A stretch of DNA of 16,147 bases from Streptomyces sp. NRRL S-118 (GTDB taxonomy: Bacteria; Actinomycetota; Actinomycetes; Streptomycetales; Streptomycetaceae). Position numbers and translations under genes: made by a program. The notes under the pieces are model-generated. The model saw only the letters and a list, made by a program, of their open reading frames with translations. It searched no databases and was not told the DNA's origin. The stretch covers positions 42,445 to 58,591 of the forward strand of contig NZ_KL591029.1 of the NCBI RefSeq assembly GCF_000716335.1, in the 5' to 3' direction. Of this stretch, positions 1 through 7,842 are shown in pieces (positions within the stretch are counted from its first letter, which is position 1; each line of letters begins with the position of its first letter).

Positions 1-104
1 GCCGACTCACGCGGCTCCGACCTGGCAAAACGATGCACGAACCGCTCCTGCAGAGCCCTCAGTTCACCCGCCCACGACCGGGCATCAGACAGTTCCCCAC
101 CCAT
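1..104 (-). CDS. IS701-family transposase, N-terminal part (runs off window)
   Basis: The minus strand reads from an ATG at 104 to the window edge as MGGELSDARSWAGELRALQE followed by RFVHRFARSEPRES. The RF-x-RSEPR segment is a hallmark of the N-terminus of actinobacterial IS701-family (DDE) transposases, which normally run to about 400 residues, so only some 34 residues are visible. The family carries out cut-and-paste transposition. No strong ribosome-binding site is visible upstream; the start was chosen because the recognisable family sequence begins there. The catalytic domain lies outside the window, so I cannot tell whether the gene is intact. The element appears to have entered the gene whose tail lies at 200-319. 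Confidence 0.72.
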   Translation of the reverse strand, partial: MGGELSDARSWAGELRALQERFVHRFARSEPRES

Positions 105-161
105 GAGCAGACCAACGACCGACCTACCCAACCGTCACCGCAAAGACCGTTGCAGTACTAG
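1..161 (-). mobile_element. IS701-family element, 5' end
   Basis: About 55 bp of non-coding DNA precede the transposase start and probably form the element's end. The outer limit is guessed to lie near the CTAG at 158-161, because coding-like host sequence resumes after it and the family makes 4-bp target duplications. The other end is outside the window, so neither the inverted repeat nor the duplication can be confirmed. Confidence 0.45.
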
Positions 162-199
162 GCAAGATCTGTTCGCAGACGGGCGCCAGGGCCTGCTGA

Positions 200-319
200 A
201 GCTCGGCCCCCGGCGGACCCCGCGGAAGTCCGACCGCGACGACCACGGCCGCGGACATCGCCCAGGCGCGCGCGGCGGCCGGGCGCCTCGCCGACGCGGT
301 GAAGTCGGCGCTGGGCTGA
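200..319 (+). pseudogene. 3' remnant of an unknown gene disrupted by the IS701 element
   Basis: From the stop at 197-199 a plus frame with strong G/C third positions runs to a TGA at 317-319. It ends in an alanine-rich amphipathic helix: ADIAQARAAAGRLADAVKSA then LG. There is no start codon or ribosome-binding site. A perfect 17-bp hairpin lies 35 bp downstream, where a terminator would be expected. I read it as the C-terminal tail of a host gene whose 5' part was lost when the IS701 element inserted. The neighbouring frame upstream (about 162-198) also looks codon-like, so a frameshift may lie near 197. The product family is not recognised. Confidence 0.45.
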
Positions 320-354
320 GGGTCCATGGGCCTTCGGGCCTGATCGACGCATGC

Positions 355-392
355 CGCGACACCCGCCGTTCGAGGGAACGGCGGGTGTCGCG
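355..392 (+). terminator. Perfect 17-bp hairpin, probable transcription terminator
   Basis: The left arm at 355-371 (CGCGACACCCGCCGTTC) is exactly complementary to the right arm at 376-392, around a 4-nt GAGG loop. There is no T-tract, as is common for Streptomyces terminators. It lies downstream of the gene tail ending at 319 and 39 bp before the lipoprotein hydrolase start, so it probably insulates the two. Confidence 0.75.
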
Positions 393-431
393 TCTGTGGA
401 GCTGTGCCCGCGGCTCGTACGTTCGGTCGGT

Positions 432-1844
432 ATGACGTACGCATCAGGCGATCGCACATCCGGCCCCACCCGTCGCGCCGCACTTGCCGGACTAGTCGCC
501 GGGACCGGGGCCGCGTTGGCCGCCGGCTGTACGCCGTCCGACGCGAGGCCCGTGAACGCGCCCACCCCCAGCCCGACGGCGACGGGCACCGCACCCGCCG
601 GCGGGCCCACGCCGGGCGTGATGACCCTGTTCAAGGACCCGGCGTACAACTTCAGCGGGCTGCTCGCGCTCGGCGCGTCCGGTCAGGGATCCGCCGAGGT
701 GGGAGAAGTGCTCACCGCGGTGAACTCGATCAACAAGGCCGGCCTCTCCGCGCAGACGTACGTCGAGACGTTCAGCAAGCTCGGCGACCGGCTGATGGGG
801 GCGCCCGAGGGCGCCAAGCCCGACGAGCAGACCACGCGCTTCCGTGCGCTGCGCGCAGCGCAGTACTACGCCCAGGCGCTGTTCTTCGTCCTCGGCTCCG
901 ACGATCCCGGCAGCGAGGAGCGGCTGTACAAGGCCGGGCGAGGCGCCTGGGACAAGTTCTGCGGCCTCTGCGACCCGGCAGCCGTGAAGGCGAACGTCCC
1001 GTACGAGAAGACCCCGCTGCCGGTGTGGTTCTTCCGGCCGGACGAGTCCACCACCCGGCGCCCCACCGTGATCCTCACCAACGGCAGCGACGGCCAGAAC
1101 GTCGACATGTGGACCTATGGAGTCCAGGCCGCGCTGGAGCGCGGCTGGAACGCGCTCGTCTACGACGGCCCCGGCCAGGGGCAGCTGCTCTTCGTGGACC
1201 GGGTGGTCTTCACACCGACCTGGGAGAAGGTGGTCACGCCGCTCGTCGACTGGCTGGTGGCCCGCCCGGACGTGGACCCCGAACGGATCGCCCTCACCGG
1301 CCTGAGCATGGGCGGCGACCTGGCCCCCCGTGCCGCGGCCTTCGAGAACCGGATCGCCGCACTGGTGGCGATGCCCGGCTGCGTGGCGCCCTGGCTCGGC
1401 TTCCCCTCCCAGATCCGGGAGATCCTCCAGCCGAGCAAGGAGGAGACCAACAACATCTGGAACGAGGAGGTCGTCCCCGAGCTGCCCGCCGACGATGCGG
1501 CGACGATCAAGAAGCGCTTCGAGCCCTTTTCCGTCCAGGCGATGCTCGGTGCCCGCGAGGGCAAGATGTTCACCGACTTCCACACCCCGGCCAAGCGCGT
1601 CGAGGCCCTGACGATCACGGACGTCGTGGGCCGCATCAAGGCGCCCACGCTGGTCCTCGACTACGACTTCGAGCAGTTCTATCCGGGTCAGCCCCGCGAG
1701 TTGTTCGACAACCTGACCTCGCCCAAGGAATACGTGAAACTCACCGCGGCCATTGGGGCGCAGTTGCACTGCTCCCCGATGGCGCCGCAGCAGCACTGCG
1801 AGGTCGTCTTCGACTGGCTCGACCAGACGCTGTCGGTGCGCTGA
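432..1844 (+). CDS. Predicted Tat-exported lipoprotein alpha/beta hydrolase
   Basis: A 470-residue protein when started at ATG 432. The frame is open from 351, but this start places a complete export signal at the N-terminus: TRR twin arginines, a hydrophobic stretch, then the lipobox LAAGC near residue 35. This predicts a Tat-secreted lipid-anchored protein with a Pro/Thr-rich linker. The hydrolase core has the turn motif YDGPGQGQ and a nucleophile elbow GLSMGG with Ser292. A likely acid is Asp410 or Asp412 in LDYDFEQF, and the likely base is His446 or His455 near the end. The overall layout resembles the FrsA / dihydropseudooxynicotine-hydrolase-like branch, which acts on C-C or ester bonds. 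The substrate is unknown. No clear Shine-Dalgarno is visible at 432, and no operon partner is present. Intact. Confidence 0.85.
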   Translation: MTYASGDRTSGPTRRAALAGLVAGTGAALAAGCTPSDARPVNAPTPSPTATGTAPAGGPTPGVMTLFKDPAYNFSGLLALGASGQGSAEVGEVLTAVNSINKAGLSAQTYVETFSKLGDRLMGAPEGAKPDEQTTRFRALRAAQYYAQALFFVLGSDDPGSEERLYKAGRGAWDKFCGLCDPAAVKANVPYEKTPLPVWFFRPDESTTRRPTVILTNGSDGQNVDMWTYGVQAALERGWNALVYDGPGQGQLLFVDRVVFTPTWEKVVTPLVDWLVARPDVDPERIALTGLSMGGDLAPRAAAFENRIAALVAMPGCVAPWLGFPSQIREILQPSKEETNNIWNEEVVPELPADDAATIKKRFEPFSVQAMLGAREGKMFTDFHTPAKRVEALTITDVVGRIKAPTLVLDYDFEQFYPGQPRELFDNLTSPKEYVKLTAAIGAQLHCSPMAPQQHCEVVFDWLDQTLSVR

Positions 1845-1860
1845 CCAACTGATCGTTTCA

Positions 1861-2039
1861 GAATGAAGCTCGTTGTTGGGCATGGCAGTTGGGCGTTGTG
1901 TCGGCAGGATCTGTGGGCTGTCTGGTGATCTTGTGCCTGATGGCCTGTGGGAACGTGTGGCTCCGCTGTGCCTGCTCGTCCGCCGCGGCGCAAGCGGTAT
2001 CCCGGGCGGTTGTCGGCGGATGACCGTGCTGCGTTGCGG
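1861..2039 (+). pseudogene. IS5-family transposase 5' remnant, frameshifted
   Basis: At 1918-1967 one frame reads LSGDLVPDGLWERVAPL, the characteristic start of a Streptomyces IS5-family transposase. The next frame continues it as ARPPRRKRYPGRLSADDRAA at about 1973-2039, so a single base is missing near 1967-1970. Similarity stops abruptly after DRAALR at about 2039, where the rest of the transposase (DDE core) is gone. The segment from 1861 is probably the element's left end. It is a dead remnant lying just after the hydrolase stop. Confidence 0.7.
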
Positions 2040-2127
2040 CACCCTGCACGGCGGCGGCGCCGACCCCGCCCGCCTGTACGTCGGTCCTGTCCGCGGCACG
2101 GGAGTTGCTGGTACCGCTGCCGACCGC

Positions 2128-2340
2128 GCCATACGGGTGCTTCAGCTCACGGATTCGACGGAACCGGGCCGGGCGGCGGGTGCCGAGCCAGGTGGCGGCG
2201 CCCGGGAGGTCGATCCAGAGGCGGGCGTGAGACTCGATGACCTCCTCGTCTACGGGCGGCTTGCGGGCTCCTTCGGCTGCTGTGCTGTCATCGTGGCCGG
2301 TGGATGTCGGGCGTCGGTTCCGCAGACGCGGTGGCGGCAT
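2128..2340 (-). pseudogene. Truncated unknown protein (minus strand)
   Basis: From ATG 2340 a minus-strand frame reads MPPPRLRNRRPTSTGHDDST, then a charged segment DEEVIESHARLWIDLPGAAT and RIRELKHPYG, with good G/C third-position bias. The composition changes after about 2128. The open frame continues to 1858, but there it runs antisense to the IS5 remnant and is probably meaningless. I read this as the first ~70 residues of a host gene whose 3' part was removed by the IS insertion and deletion. No ribosome-binding site is obvious. Family unknown. Confidence 0.4.
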
Positions 2341-2651
2341 GATGTGGCGTCACACGGTGTATCTCGCCGGGTGGAGATGGACGCTGCCGCGGGGGATTCG
2401 GCCTCACACAATGAGGTCGAAACAAGTACCCGGACGCTACGTGGGACAGCCACTTGATCACATCCCTGTCACTGCAGTGGAACCGCCCGCTTCAACTGTC
2501 ACCGGTCAGCACGCGAAGCCATCAGGCGCACGACAGTCCGGGTGCGAGGGCTCGCAGGGATCCGTAAGGCCGCGGCGGCGCACCCCCGCCCAAATGCCGG
2601 ACGAGGGCTTGCAGACGGCAGAGGGAGTCGTTCGCCGGGGCGGCGTGGCGC
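2341..2651. other. Intergenic stretch without recognised features
   Basis: This sequence lies downstream of the minus-strand FAD oxidoreductase. I see no convincing coding frame, no RNA gene and no strong terminator. A short palindrome CACTGCAGTG lies near 2469-2478. The open frames here have poor codon bias and no recognisable motif. Confidence 0.4.
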
Positions 2652-4115
2652 TCAGCCCTTCGGGGCAACGTTCGCGTTGAAGCGAAAAAGGTTACCGGGG
2701 TCGTACTTCGCCTTCACCTCGGACAGCCGCTCGTAGTTGCTGCCGTAGCCCTCCCGCAGGAGTTGCTCCCCCTCTTCCAGAAAGCCGGGGAAATTGAGGT
2801 AGACGCCTCCGGCGGAGAAATGACGCATGGCAGCGAAGGTGTCGCGGACCCAGGCCACGTTCCGCTCCGAGTCGGCTGGGTGGCCCCAGTTCCCCTCGAT
2901 GCCGACCAGGTAGGGCGCGCCGCGGTTGGCGAAGGCGGTTGACTCCTCGGCCACCCGCGCCATAGCGCCGCCCTGATACCAGACGTCGATGGTCGAGTCG
3001 GGCGAGGGTGCCGCGGCGGCGTGTTCGGTGAGGCTCTCGATCAGCTCGTCGCTGAGCTCGGGAGCGTTCGCGGACTTCCAGTAGTAGAGCCCGCCGTCCG
3101 GGTAGTCGTCATCCAGGAACTTCTGCGCCTCGGTGTACGTCGTGACCTCGCTGAGGTCGCAGAGAGGTTCGGCGATCTCCCGGAGCGGCCGCAGTGCGCG
3201 CTCACCCTCTTCGGCCGCGGCCTCACCGGCGCCGGTCGACACGGCGAAGAGTGCCACGAAGGGTTCTCCGTGCACCGCTGCCGGGTACTCCTCGGCCCGC
3301 GGTATCCGGCCGAGGACGGCGAGCGGTGCCACCTCGTCGGGGACCTCCGCGACGTACCGCTCGCACGCCCTGAGCACTTCCCCGGCGCATTCCATGGGGT
3401 AGTACACGTGGCAGAGGAAGACGCGGGGGCCCACGCGATGCAGGCGATACTCGAACGATGTCACCACGCCGAAGTTGCCGCCGCCCCCGCGGATGGCCCA
3501 GAAGAGGTCCTGCTTCTCGCTCCCGCTCGCGGTGAGCAGCTTCCCGTCGGCCGTGACCAATCCAGCCGATACGAGGTTGTCGCAGCTCAGGGCGTGCTTG
3601 CGCCGGAGCCAGCCCATTCCGCCCGACAGGGTGAGCCCGGCGATCCCGGTTGCCGACACCACCCCCAGGGGTGCGGCGAGCCCATGCCGCTGGGTTGCGC
3701 GGTCGAGGTCTCCCAGGGTGCAGCCGCCCTGCGCCCGGGCGGTGCGCCTCTCGGGGTGGACGTCGATGTCCGTCATCTCCGCCAGGTCGACGACCAGCCC
3801 GCCGTCGCAGAGGGCATGGCCTGCCACTCCGTGCCCGCCCCCGCGCACTGCGAGCGGCAGCAGGTTGTCCCGGGCGAAGTCCACGGAGGCGATCACATCG
3901 TCCTCACCGCGGCATCGGGCCACAAGCGCCGGCCGCCGGTCGATCATGCCGTTCCACAGCGCTCTCGCCGACGCGTAATCCCGGTCCCGGGGCCGGATGA
4001 GGCGCCCGCGCAGCCGTGAGGCGAAGCGATCCAGGACGGGGCCGGGAAGACCGGTATCCGTGCTGGTCCGTTCTCCACGCTCGGATGTATTTCCACGGTC
4101 GTGCGTCTCACTCAT
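2652..4115 (-). CDS. FAD-linked oxidoreductase, BBE family
   Basis: A 487-residue berberine-bridge-enzyme-like oxidase of typical family length. The N-terminal FAD-binding (PCMH) domain contains the signature VRGGGHGVAG, whose His95 is the expected 8-alpha-N1-histidyl FAD attachment site. The second FAD loop reads SATGIAGLTLSGGMGW (about 154-169). It has no cysteine, so single rather than double covalent flavinylation is predicted. A BBE C-terminal element (YGSNYERLSEVKAKYDPGN, about 455 on) completes the fold. Such enzymes oxidise alcohols, sugars or secondary-metabolite intermediates with O2; the substrate is unknown. The ATG at 4115 is preceded by GGGAGG at suitable spacing. The gene diverges from a hydrolase pseudogene, with 177 bp between them, suggesting they once formed a co-regulated pair. 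Confidence 0.92.
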   Translation of the reverse strand: MSETHDRGNTSERGERTSTDTGLPGPVLDRFASRLRGRLIRPRDRDYASARALWNGMIDRRPALVARCRGEDDVIASVDFARDNLLPLAVRGGGHGVAGHALCDGGLVVDLAEMTDIDVHPERRTARAQGGCTLGDLDRATQRHGLAAPLGVVSATGIAGLTLSGGMGWLRRKHALSCDNLVSAGLVTADGKLLTASGSEKQDLFWAIRGGGGNFGVVTSFEYRLHRVGPRVFLCHVYYPMECAGEVLRACERYVAEVPDEVAPLAVLGRIPRAEEYPAAVHGEPFVALFAVSTGAGEAAAEEGERALRPLREIAEPLCDLSEVTTYTEAQKFLDDDYPDGGLYYWKSANAPELSDELIESLTEHAAAAPSPDSTIDVWYQGGAMARVAEESTAFANRGAPYLVGIEGNWGHPADSERNVAWVRDTFAAMRHFSAGGVYLNFPGFLEEGEQLLREGYGSNYERLSEVKAKYDPGNLFRFNANVAPKG

Positions 4116-4292
4116 GGGGGTCGCCTCCCGTTTTCAGCATCGCCCCGGAGGGAAGAGGCCGCCATCCGAGGCAGTGGCACCGCCTCTGCGGTCGCCGCGA
4201 CCCAGGCAGACCTCCGGAACTTGTGGGACGGTGAGAGTACGGGTGCGCTGGCGTGAGCTCTCCACGAAGATTCCGCTTCCAGGAGGCCGGGC
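4116..4292. promoter_or_regulatory. Divergent promoter region between FAD oxidoreductase and hydrolase
   Basis: The 177 bp between two divergent starts must hold both promoters. Ribosome-binding sites are visible on both sides: GGGAGG for the minus gene and AGGAGG at 4281-4286 for the plus gene. I could not assign -35/-10 boxes or an operator with confidence. Confidence 0.45.
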
Positions 4293-5018
4293 ATGGGCGA
4301 ACTGATCAAAGCCGACACTGGCGAGATCTGGGTTGAGCGCCGAGGCAACGGTCCGGACGTCCTGCTCATCGCGGGGCTCAGTGATCCCGCCGAAGCCTGG
4401 CAGGCACAGCTCGATGGGCTCGCCGGCCGTTACCGGCTCACTGCGTACGACAATCGCGGCACCGGACGTACGCCGCTGCCCGAGGGGCCTTTGTCGGTAC
4501 CCGGGATGGCCGAGGACGCCGCCGCCGTGCTGCACGCGCTTGGCATCCCGGCCGCCCATGTCATGGGGTTCTCGGGAGGGAGCCGCATCGCACAGGAGCT
4601 GGCGCTCAACCATCCCCGACTCGTCCGCAGCCTCGTCCTCATGAGCACATGGGGCCGCCCCGACGCCTACCTCCGGTCGATGACGGACTTCTGGCACTGG
4701 ATGTCCGAGCGAGCCCCCACCGAGCGCGCCATGCTGGCGGCGTTCCTGCTGTGGATCTACACCCCGCGGGCACACGCCGACGGCACGGTGGACCGAATCA
4801 TCGAGGAGACGCTGGCCTTCCCGTATCCGCAGTCCATCGAGGCCTTCCAGCGCCAGCTCGCCGCGTTCAGGACCCATGACACGCTCGCCCGCCTGGCCGA
4901 GATCACTGCGCCGACCCTGGTGCTGCCGGTGAACTGGACATCGCCACACCGCCGCACCTTGGCCGCGCAGTTGCCGAGAGGGTCCCGGGTGCCAAGTTCG
5001 AGATGTTGCCGGGCGGAC
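4293..5018 (+). pseudogene. Alpha/beta hydrolase, frameshifted and 3'-truncated by IS remnant
   Basis: The ATG at 4293 follows an AGGAGG box. The first ~210 residues are a good alpha/beta hydrolase: oxyanion region LIAGLSDPAEAW, YDNRGTGRT, and nucleophile elbow GFSGGS at about residues 90-95, followed by a helical cap. Near 4923-4926 one base appears to be missing (CTGCCGGTGAA where CTGGCCGGTGAA is expected). The next frame continues with family-like sequence GELDIATPPHLGRAVAERVP and GAKFEMLPG, containing the expected catalytic Asp. It is then cut off at about 5018 by an IS5-type end, before the catalytic His. The unshifted frame stays open to 5264 as a chimera with no expected function. Likely a dead esterase or ester hydrolase, formerly paired with the divergent oxidoreductase. 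Confidence 0.78.
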
Positions 5019-5116
5019 GAGCGCGATCCCGGCAACTACCTGGCCTTTCTCGGCCTCGCCGCCGCCCTCTGCTGCTACAAACGACTCATCCGCCTCACCA
5101 CGTATGACACGGTCTT
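5019..5116 (+). mobile_element. IS5-type element remnant (3' end of transposase plus right terminus)
   Basis: The plus frame encodes ERDPGNYLAFLGLAAALCCY and KRLIRLTT, typical of the C-terminus of an actinobacterial IS5-type transposase. The usual stop codon has become TAT. The terminus CACGGTCT is followed by TA. Positions 5091-5117 match the reverse complement of 16108-16134 in 25 of 27 bases, which identifies it as the end of the same kind of element. Everything upstream in the element is deleted, and the remnant directly abuts the truncated hydrolase. Confidence 0.75.
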
Positions 5117-5163
5117 AGTGTCCAGCGAGCTTGCCGGGCAGGGTGAGGCATGCCCGGGGAGTA

Positions 5164-6393
5164 TCAGGGCGCGGCCCAGTTCGAGGCAGGCAGCAGCCGG
5201 ACGGCCTGCAGCGCGACGTACAGTTCGGCCACTGTCACCGGGTCGGCAACCGCGCGGCCGGTGAGTTGCTCCACTCGGCGCAGCCGGTAGCGGACGGTGT
5301 TGGCGTGACAGTGAAGCCGGCGGGCCGCCAGCTCTGCCGAACCTGCCACCGAGAACCAGACTGCCAAGGTGTCCAGGAGCGACTGGCGTTCAGGGGCCGG
5401 CAGACCCAAAAGGCCGCCGAGGACGGCCCACGCCAGCCGGGCGCTGACATCGGGCGAGTGAACGACCAGCGCGGCCAGAGGCTGGTCGTCGAAGGTTATG
5501 AGCCCGCGCACCACGGGGGCGGCGGCGACGAGGGCAAGGCGAGCGAGACGGAAGCTCTGACACGTACCGGCCATCGTACGGAACGGCGGACTGACCCCGA
5601 TGCGAGCCGAGTCGGTTAGTCCCGCCCGGTCGGCTAAGCGCCGAAACGTCGGTATGTCCCGTACCGACACCACACCGATCAGCATCTCCGGAGTATGCTG
5701 CCACGCCGACGCGATGCCCTGGGCGGCCAAACGGCTTTCCCAATCCGCCGCCTGCGGGGCGGCCGGACTCCCTCCTCCCGCTGCAGCCTCCACTACCGCG
5801 ACGACGAACGGGCCCTCATAGGGGAGACGCAGCACATCAGCGGCCCGCCAGAGCGCCGCCGTGTCGACCACCGTACCGTCGAGGAGGTCTGCGAGCAGGG
5901 CCGAGCGGTACTGTTCCCGCCATGCCGCCTGCTCACTCGCCGTGGCCTGGTAAACGACGGCAAGCGCTTCGGCACCGGCCTCGATCATCTCCATGATGCT
6001 GCCGGCGCCGGCCAGCAGCGCCCGCAGGCTGGAGCGCCCTGATTGCTGTGCTTCCTCCACGAGTTCTTCCCACAACAGCAGAGCGCCGACGCGGTAGGCG
6101 CCGAGAACGGCGGGGAGTGGCACACCCTGCCGGGCCCGTTGCCGCCCTACCAACGGAGCCGGATCGGGGCTGTACCCGCCGCCGAGCTTGTGCAGAGCGA
6201 AAGCCAGGTGAGCACGGCACGAGGTCCGCAGGTCATCGAGCGGCACGGAACCTGGGATGAATCCGGCGTGCGGGCCACGACGGACACGGTCCGTGACCTT
6301 TTCGGTCAGATCCGCCACTCGGTCGTACAAGGACTTCGCAAGACGCCTGAGTTGAGGGTCGGACAACGCAGCGTGCATCGAGTGAGCCGCCAT
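5164..6393 (-). CDS. PucR/CdaR-family transcriptional regulator
   Basis: A 409-residue protein with the layout of the PucR/CdaR-like family. The helical N-terminal sensor-like part contains a conserved segment, [12 protein letters not shown] then [25 protein letters not shown]-like/central domain follows. The C-terminal helix-turn-helix (about 345-385) carries the signature [20 protein letters not shown], in which [11 protein letters not shown] is the recognition region. Such proteins are usually one-component regulators of catabolic or secondary-metabolite genes. The ATG at 6393 gives [18 protein letters not shown]; an in-frame ATG five codons later is an alternative. The gene diverges from the secretory lipase across 189 bp, so control of that gene, of itself, or both is the natural guess. 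Its stop lies only 47 bp from the IS remnant. Intact. Confidence 0.9.
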   Translation of the reverse strand: MAAHSMHAALSDPQLRRLAKSLYDRVADLTEKVTDRVRRGPHAGFIPGSVPLDDLRTSCRAHLAFALHKLGGGYSPDPAPLVGRQRARQGVPLPAVLGAYRVGALLLWEELVEEAQQSGRSSLRALLAGAGSIMEMIEAGAEALAVVYQATASEQAAWREQYRSALLADLLDGTVVDTAALWRAADVLRLPYEGPFVVAVVEAAAGGGSPAAPQAADWESRLAAQGIASAWQHTPEMLIGVVSVRDIPTFRRLADRAGLTDSARIGVSPPFRTMAGTCQSFRLARLALVAAAPVVRGLITFDDQPLAALVVHSPDVSARLAWAVLGGLLGLPAPERQSLLDTLAVWFSVAGSAELAARRLHCHANTVRYRLRRVEQLTGRAVADPVTVAELYVALQAVRLLPASNWAAP

Positions 6394-6582
6394 GATCGTA
6401 CTCTAGGAGAAGAGTCCGCCGACGTCCCGCTGTTTGTGAACGCCGGCCGTCAATGTCGAACGCCACAGCGTGGCCATGCCGTTCCTGTCGGCAGGTCCAT
6501 CGTGGCCACGGGCTCCAGCCAGCAAGATCCCAGGGATTCCGGAAAGCCTGCCCGGAGCTTCGACGTACGCGAAGGGATCTCT
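6394..6582. promoter_or_regulatory. Divergent regulatory region between PucR-type regulator and lipase
   Basis: The 189 bp separate the two divergent starts. A short inverted repeat ACTCTAGGAGAAGAGT lies near 6400-6415, close to the regulator start, and could be an operator half-site pair. This is inference only. No sigma-factor boxes were assigned. Confidence 0.4.
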
Positions 6583-7842
6583 ATGAAAGCGCCCCGAGCG
6601 ACCCGCCTTTGCCCCCTGATCACCGTGCTGTCGGCTGCGGCGCTCCTGAGCCCGCCGCAGCCTGCACAGGCTGCGCCCGCGCCCATCACCCCTCCTGCCG
6701 CCCTTTCGGCCCCTGGCAGCTCCACCGCCCCGGTCGACGACCCCTTCTTCCATCCGCCCACTCCGGTGACCGCCAAGCCGGGAACAGTGATCCGGTCCCG
6801 CACTTCGAGGTTCCGGGTCCAACCGTCCGGGCTGGTCGACACCGCTGTACACGCGTGGCAACTCCTCTACAGCAGCACCGATGCGCACAGCCGTCCGATC
6901 GCCGTCTCCGGCACCCTCCTGGTACCGCGGGAGCCTCATCACGGCAACGGACCGCGGCCGATCGTGGCCTATGCCATCGGGACCCACGGCCTCGGCGACC
7001 ACTGCGCGCCCACCCGCACGCTGGCCAACGGCACCGACTACGAAGGCGTCGTCATTCACGCGATGCTCGAACGCGGCTGGGCGGTGGCGGTCACCGACTA
7101 CGAGGGCCTGGGCACTCCCGGAGCCCATACCTACGCCAACGGACGGTCACAGGGACAGGCCGTGCTGGACTCGCTTCGTGCCGCCGGACGCCTCCCCGGC
7201 ACCGGCCTGTCAGCCGAGGCCCCGATGGCCGTCACCGGCTATTCCCAGGGCGGGCAGGCCGCAATCTGGGCCGCGGAGCTCCAGCCCTCATACGCCCCAG
7301 ATCTTGACCTGCGCGCGGCCTCCGTAGGAGCTCCAGCGGCGGATCTGCAGGCAGTTGCCCAGCACCTCGACGGCAGGGCTGGTTTCGGATTCGGTCTCGC
7401 GGCCGGCGTGGGCTTGAAGGCTGCCTATCCCGAACTCCGGCTGGACGAAGCCTTGACCGAACACGGCAGGAAACTGATCAGCGATGTGACGGACGACTGC
7501 ACCCTGCAAATCGCTGCCAAATACGGACTGCGCACGTGGAAAGCCGTGACCCGGGAGGACATCCTCCAAAGCCCGGAATGGATCCAAAGGCTCGGCGAGC
7601 AAAAGGCCGGCCGACGGCGCCCCCTCACCCCGGTGCGGCTCTACCACTCGCAGCGGGATGACGTCATCCCCTATCACGCAAGCACCGAATTACGTGACAG
7701 GCTGTGCGCACTCGGGGCCACGGTGGACTGGCAGCCCTATACGGTTCCCACCCACATAGCCGCGTTCTACGCGTCTGCCCCCCAGTCACTCAGCTGGATC
7801 GAGGGCCGGCTCTCGGGCCAGCGCGTGGGAAACGACTGCTGA
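6583..7842 (+). CDS. Secretory lipase (LIP-type alpha/beta hydrolase)
   Basis: A 419-residue protein from ATG 6583. The frame is open from 6043, but this start has a GAAGGGA ribosome-binding site at 6571-6577 and yields a Sec signal peptide with likely cleavage after AQA at residue 30. The mature part matches the secretory lipase family: SGTLLVP, PIVAYAIGTHGLGDHCAPT (oxyanion region), VTDYEGLGTPG and the nucleophile elbow GYSQGG with Ser221. The likely acid is Asp359 or Asp360 in YHSQRDDVIPY, and the likely base is His391 in PTHIAAF. Predicted role is extracellular hydrolysis of triacylglycerols or other esters. It is divergent to the PucR-type regulator. The gene appears intact. Confidence 0.9.
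   Translation: MKAPRATRLCPLITVLSAAALLSPPQPAQAAPAPITPPAALSAPGSSTAPVDDPFFHPPTPVTAKPGTVIRSRTSRFRVQPSGLVDTAVHAWQLLYSSTDAHSRPIAVSGTLLVPREPHHGNGPRPIVAYAIGTHGLGDHCAPTRTLANGTDYEGVVIHAMLERGWAVAVTDYEGLGTPGAHTYANGRSQGQAVLDSLRAAGRLPGTGLSAEAPMAVTGYSQGGQAAIWAAELQPSYAPDLDLRAASVGAPAADLQAVAQHLDGRAGFGFGLAAGVGLKAAYPELRLDEALTEHGRKLISDVTDDCTLQIAAKYGLRTWKAVTREDILQSPEWIQRLGEQKAGRRRPLTPVRLYHSQRDDVIPYHASTELRDRLCALGATVDWQPYTVPTHIAAFYASAPQSLSWIEGRLSGQRVGNDC

Noticed and set aside
492..2132. Long minus-strand frame (546 codons) opposite the lipoprotein hydrolase
   Set aside because: It is the antisense shadow of a recognisable hydrolase, lacks known motifs, and arises from high third-position GC on the plus strand.
3021..4019. 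332-codon plus frame opposite the FAD oxidoreductase
   Set aside because: The minus strand encodes a complete, motif-bearing oxidoreductase with a ribosome-binding site; the plus frame is its mirror.
4293..5264. Treating the 323-codon hydrolase frame as a functional gene
   Set aside because: The family sequence moves to another frame at about 4925, and the rest of the frame is IS-derived or random sequence without the catalytic His.
6043..6582. Upstream extension of the lipase frame
   Set aside because: It overlaps the regulator gene antisense, and the signal peptide and ribosome-binding site fix the start at 6583.
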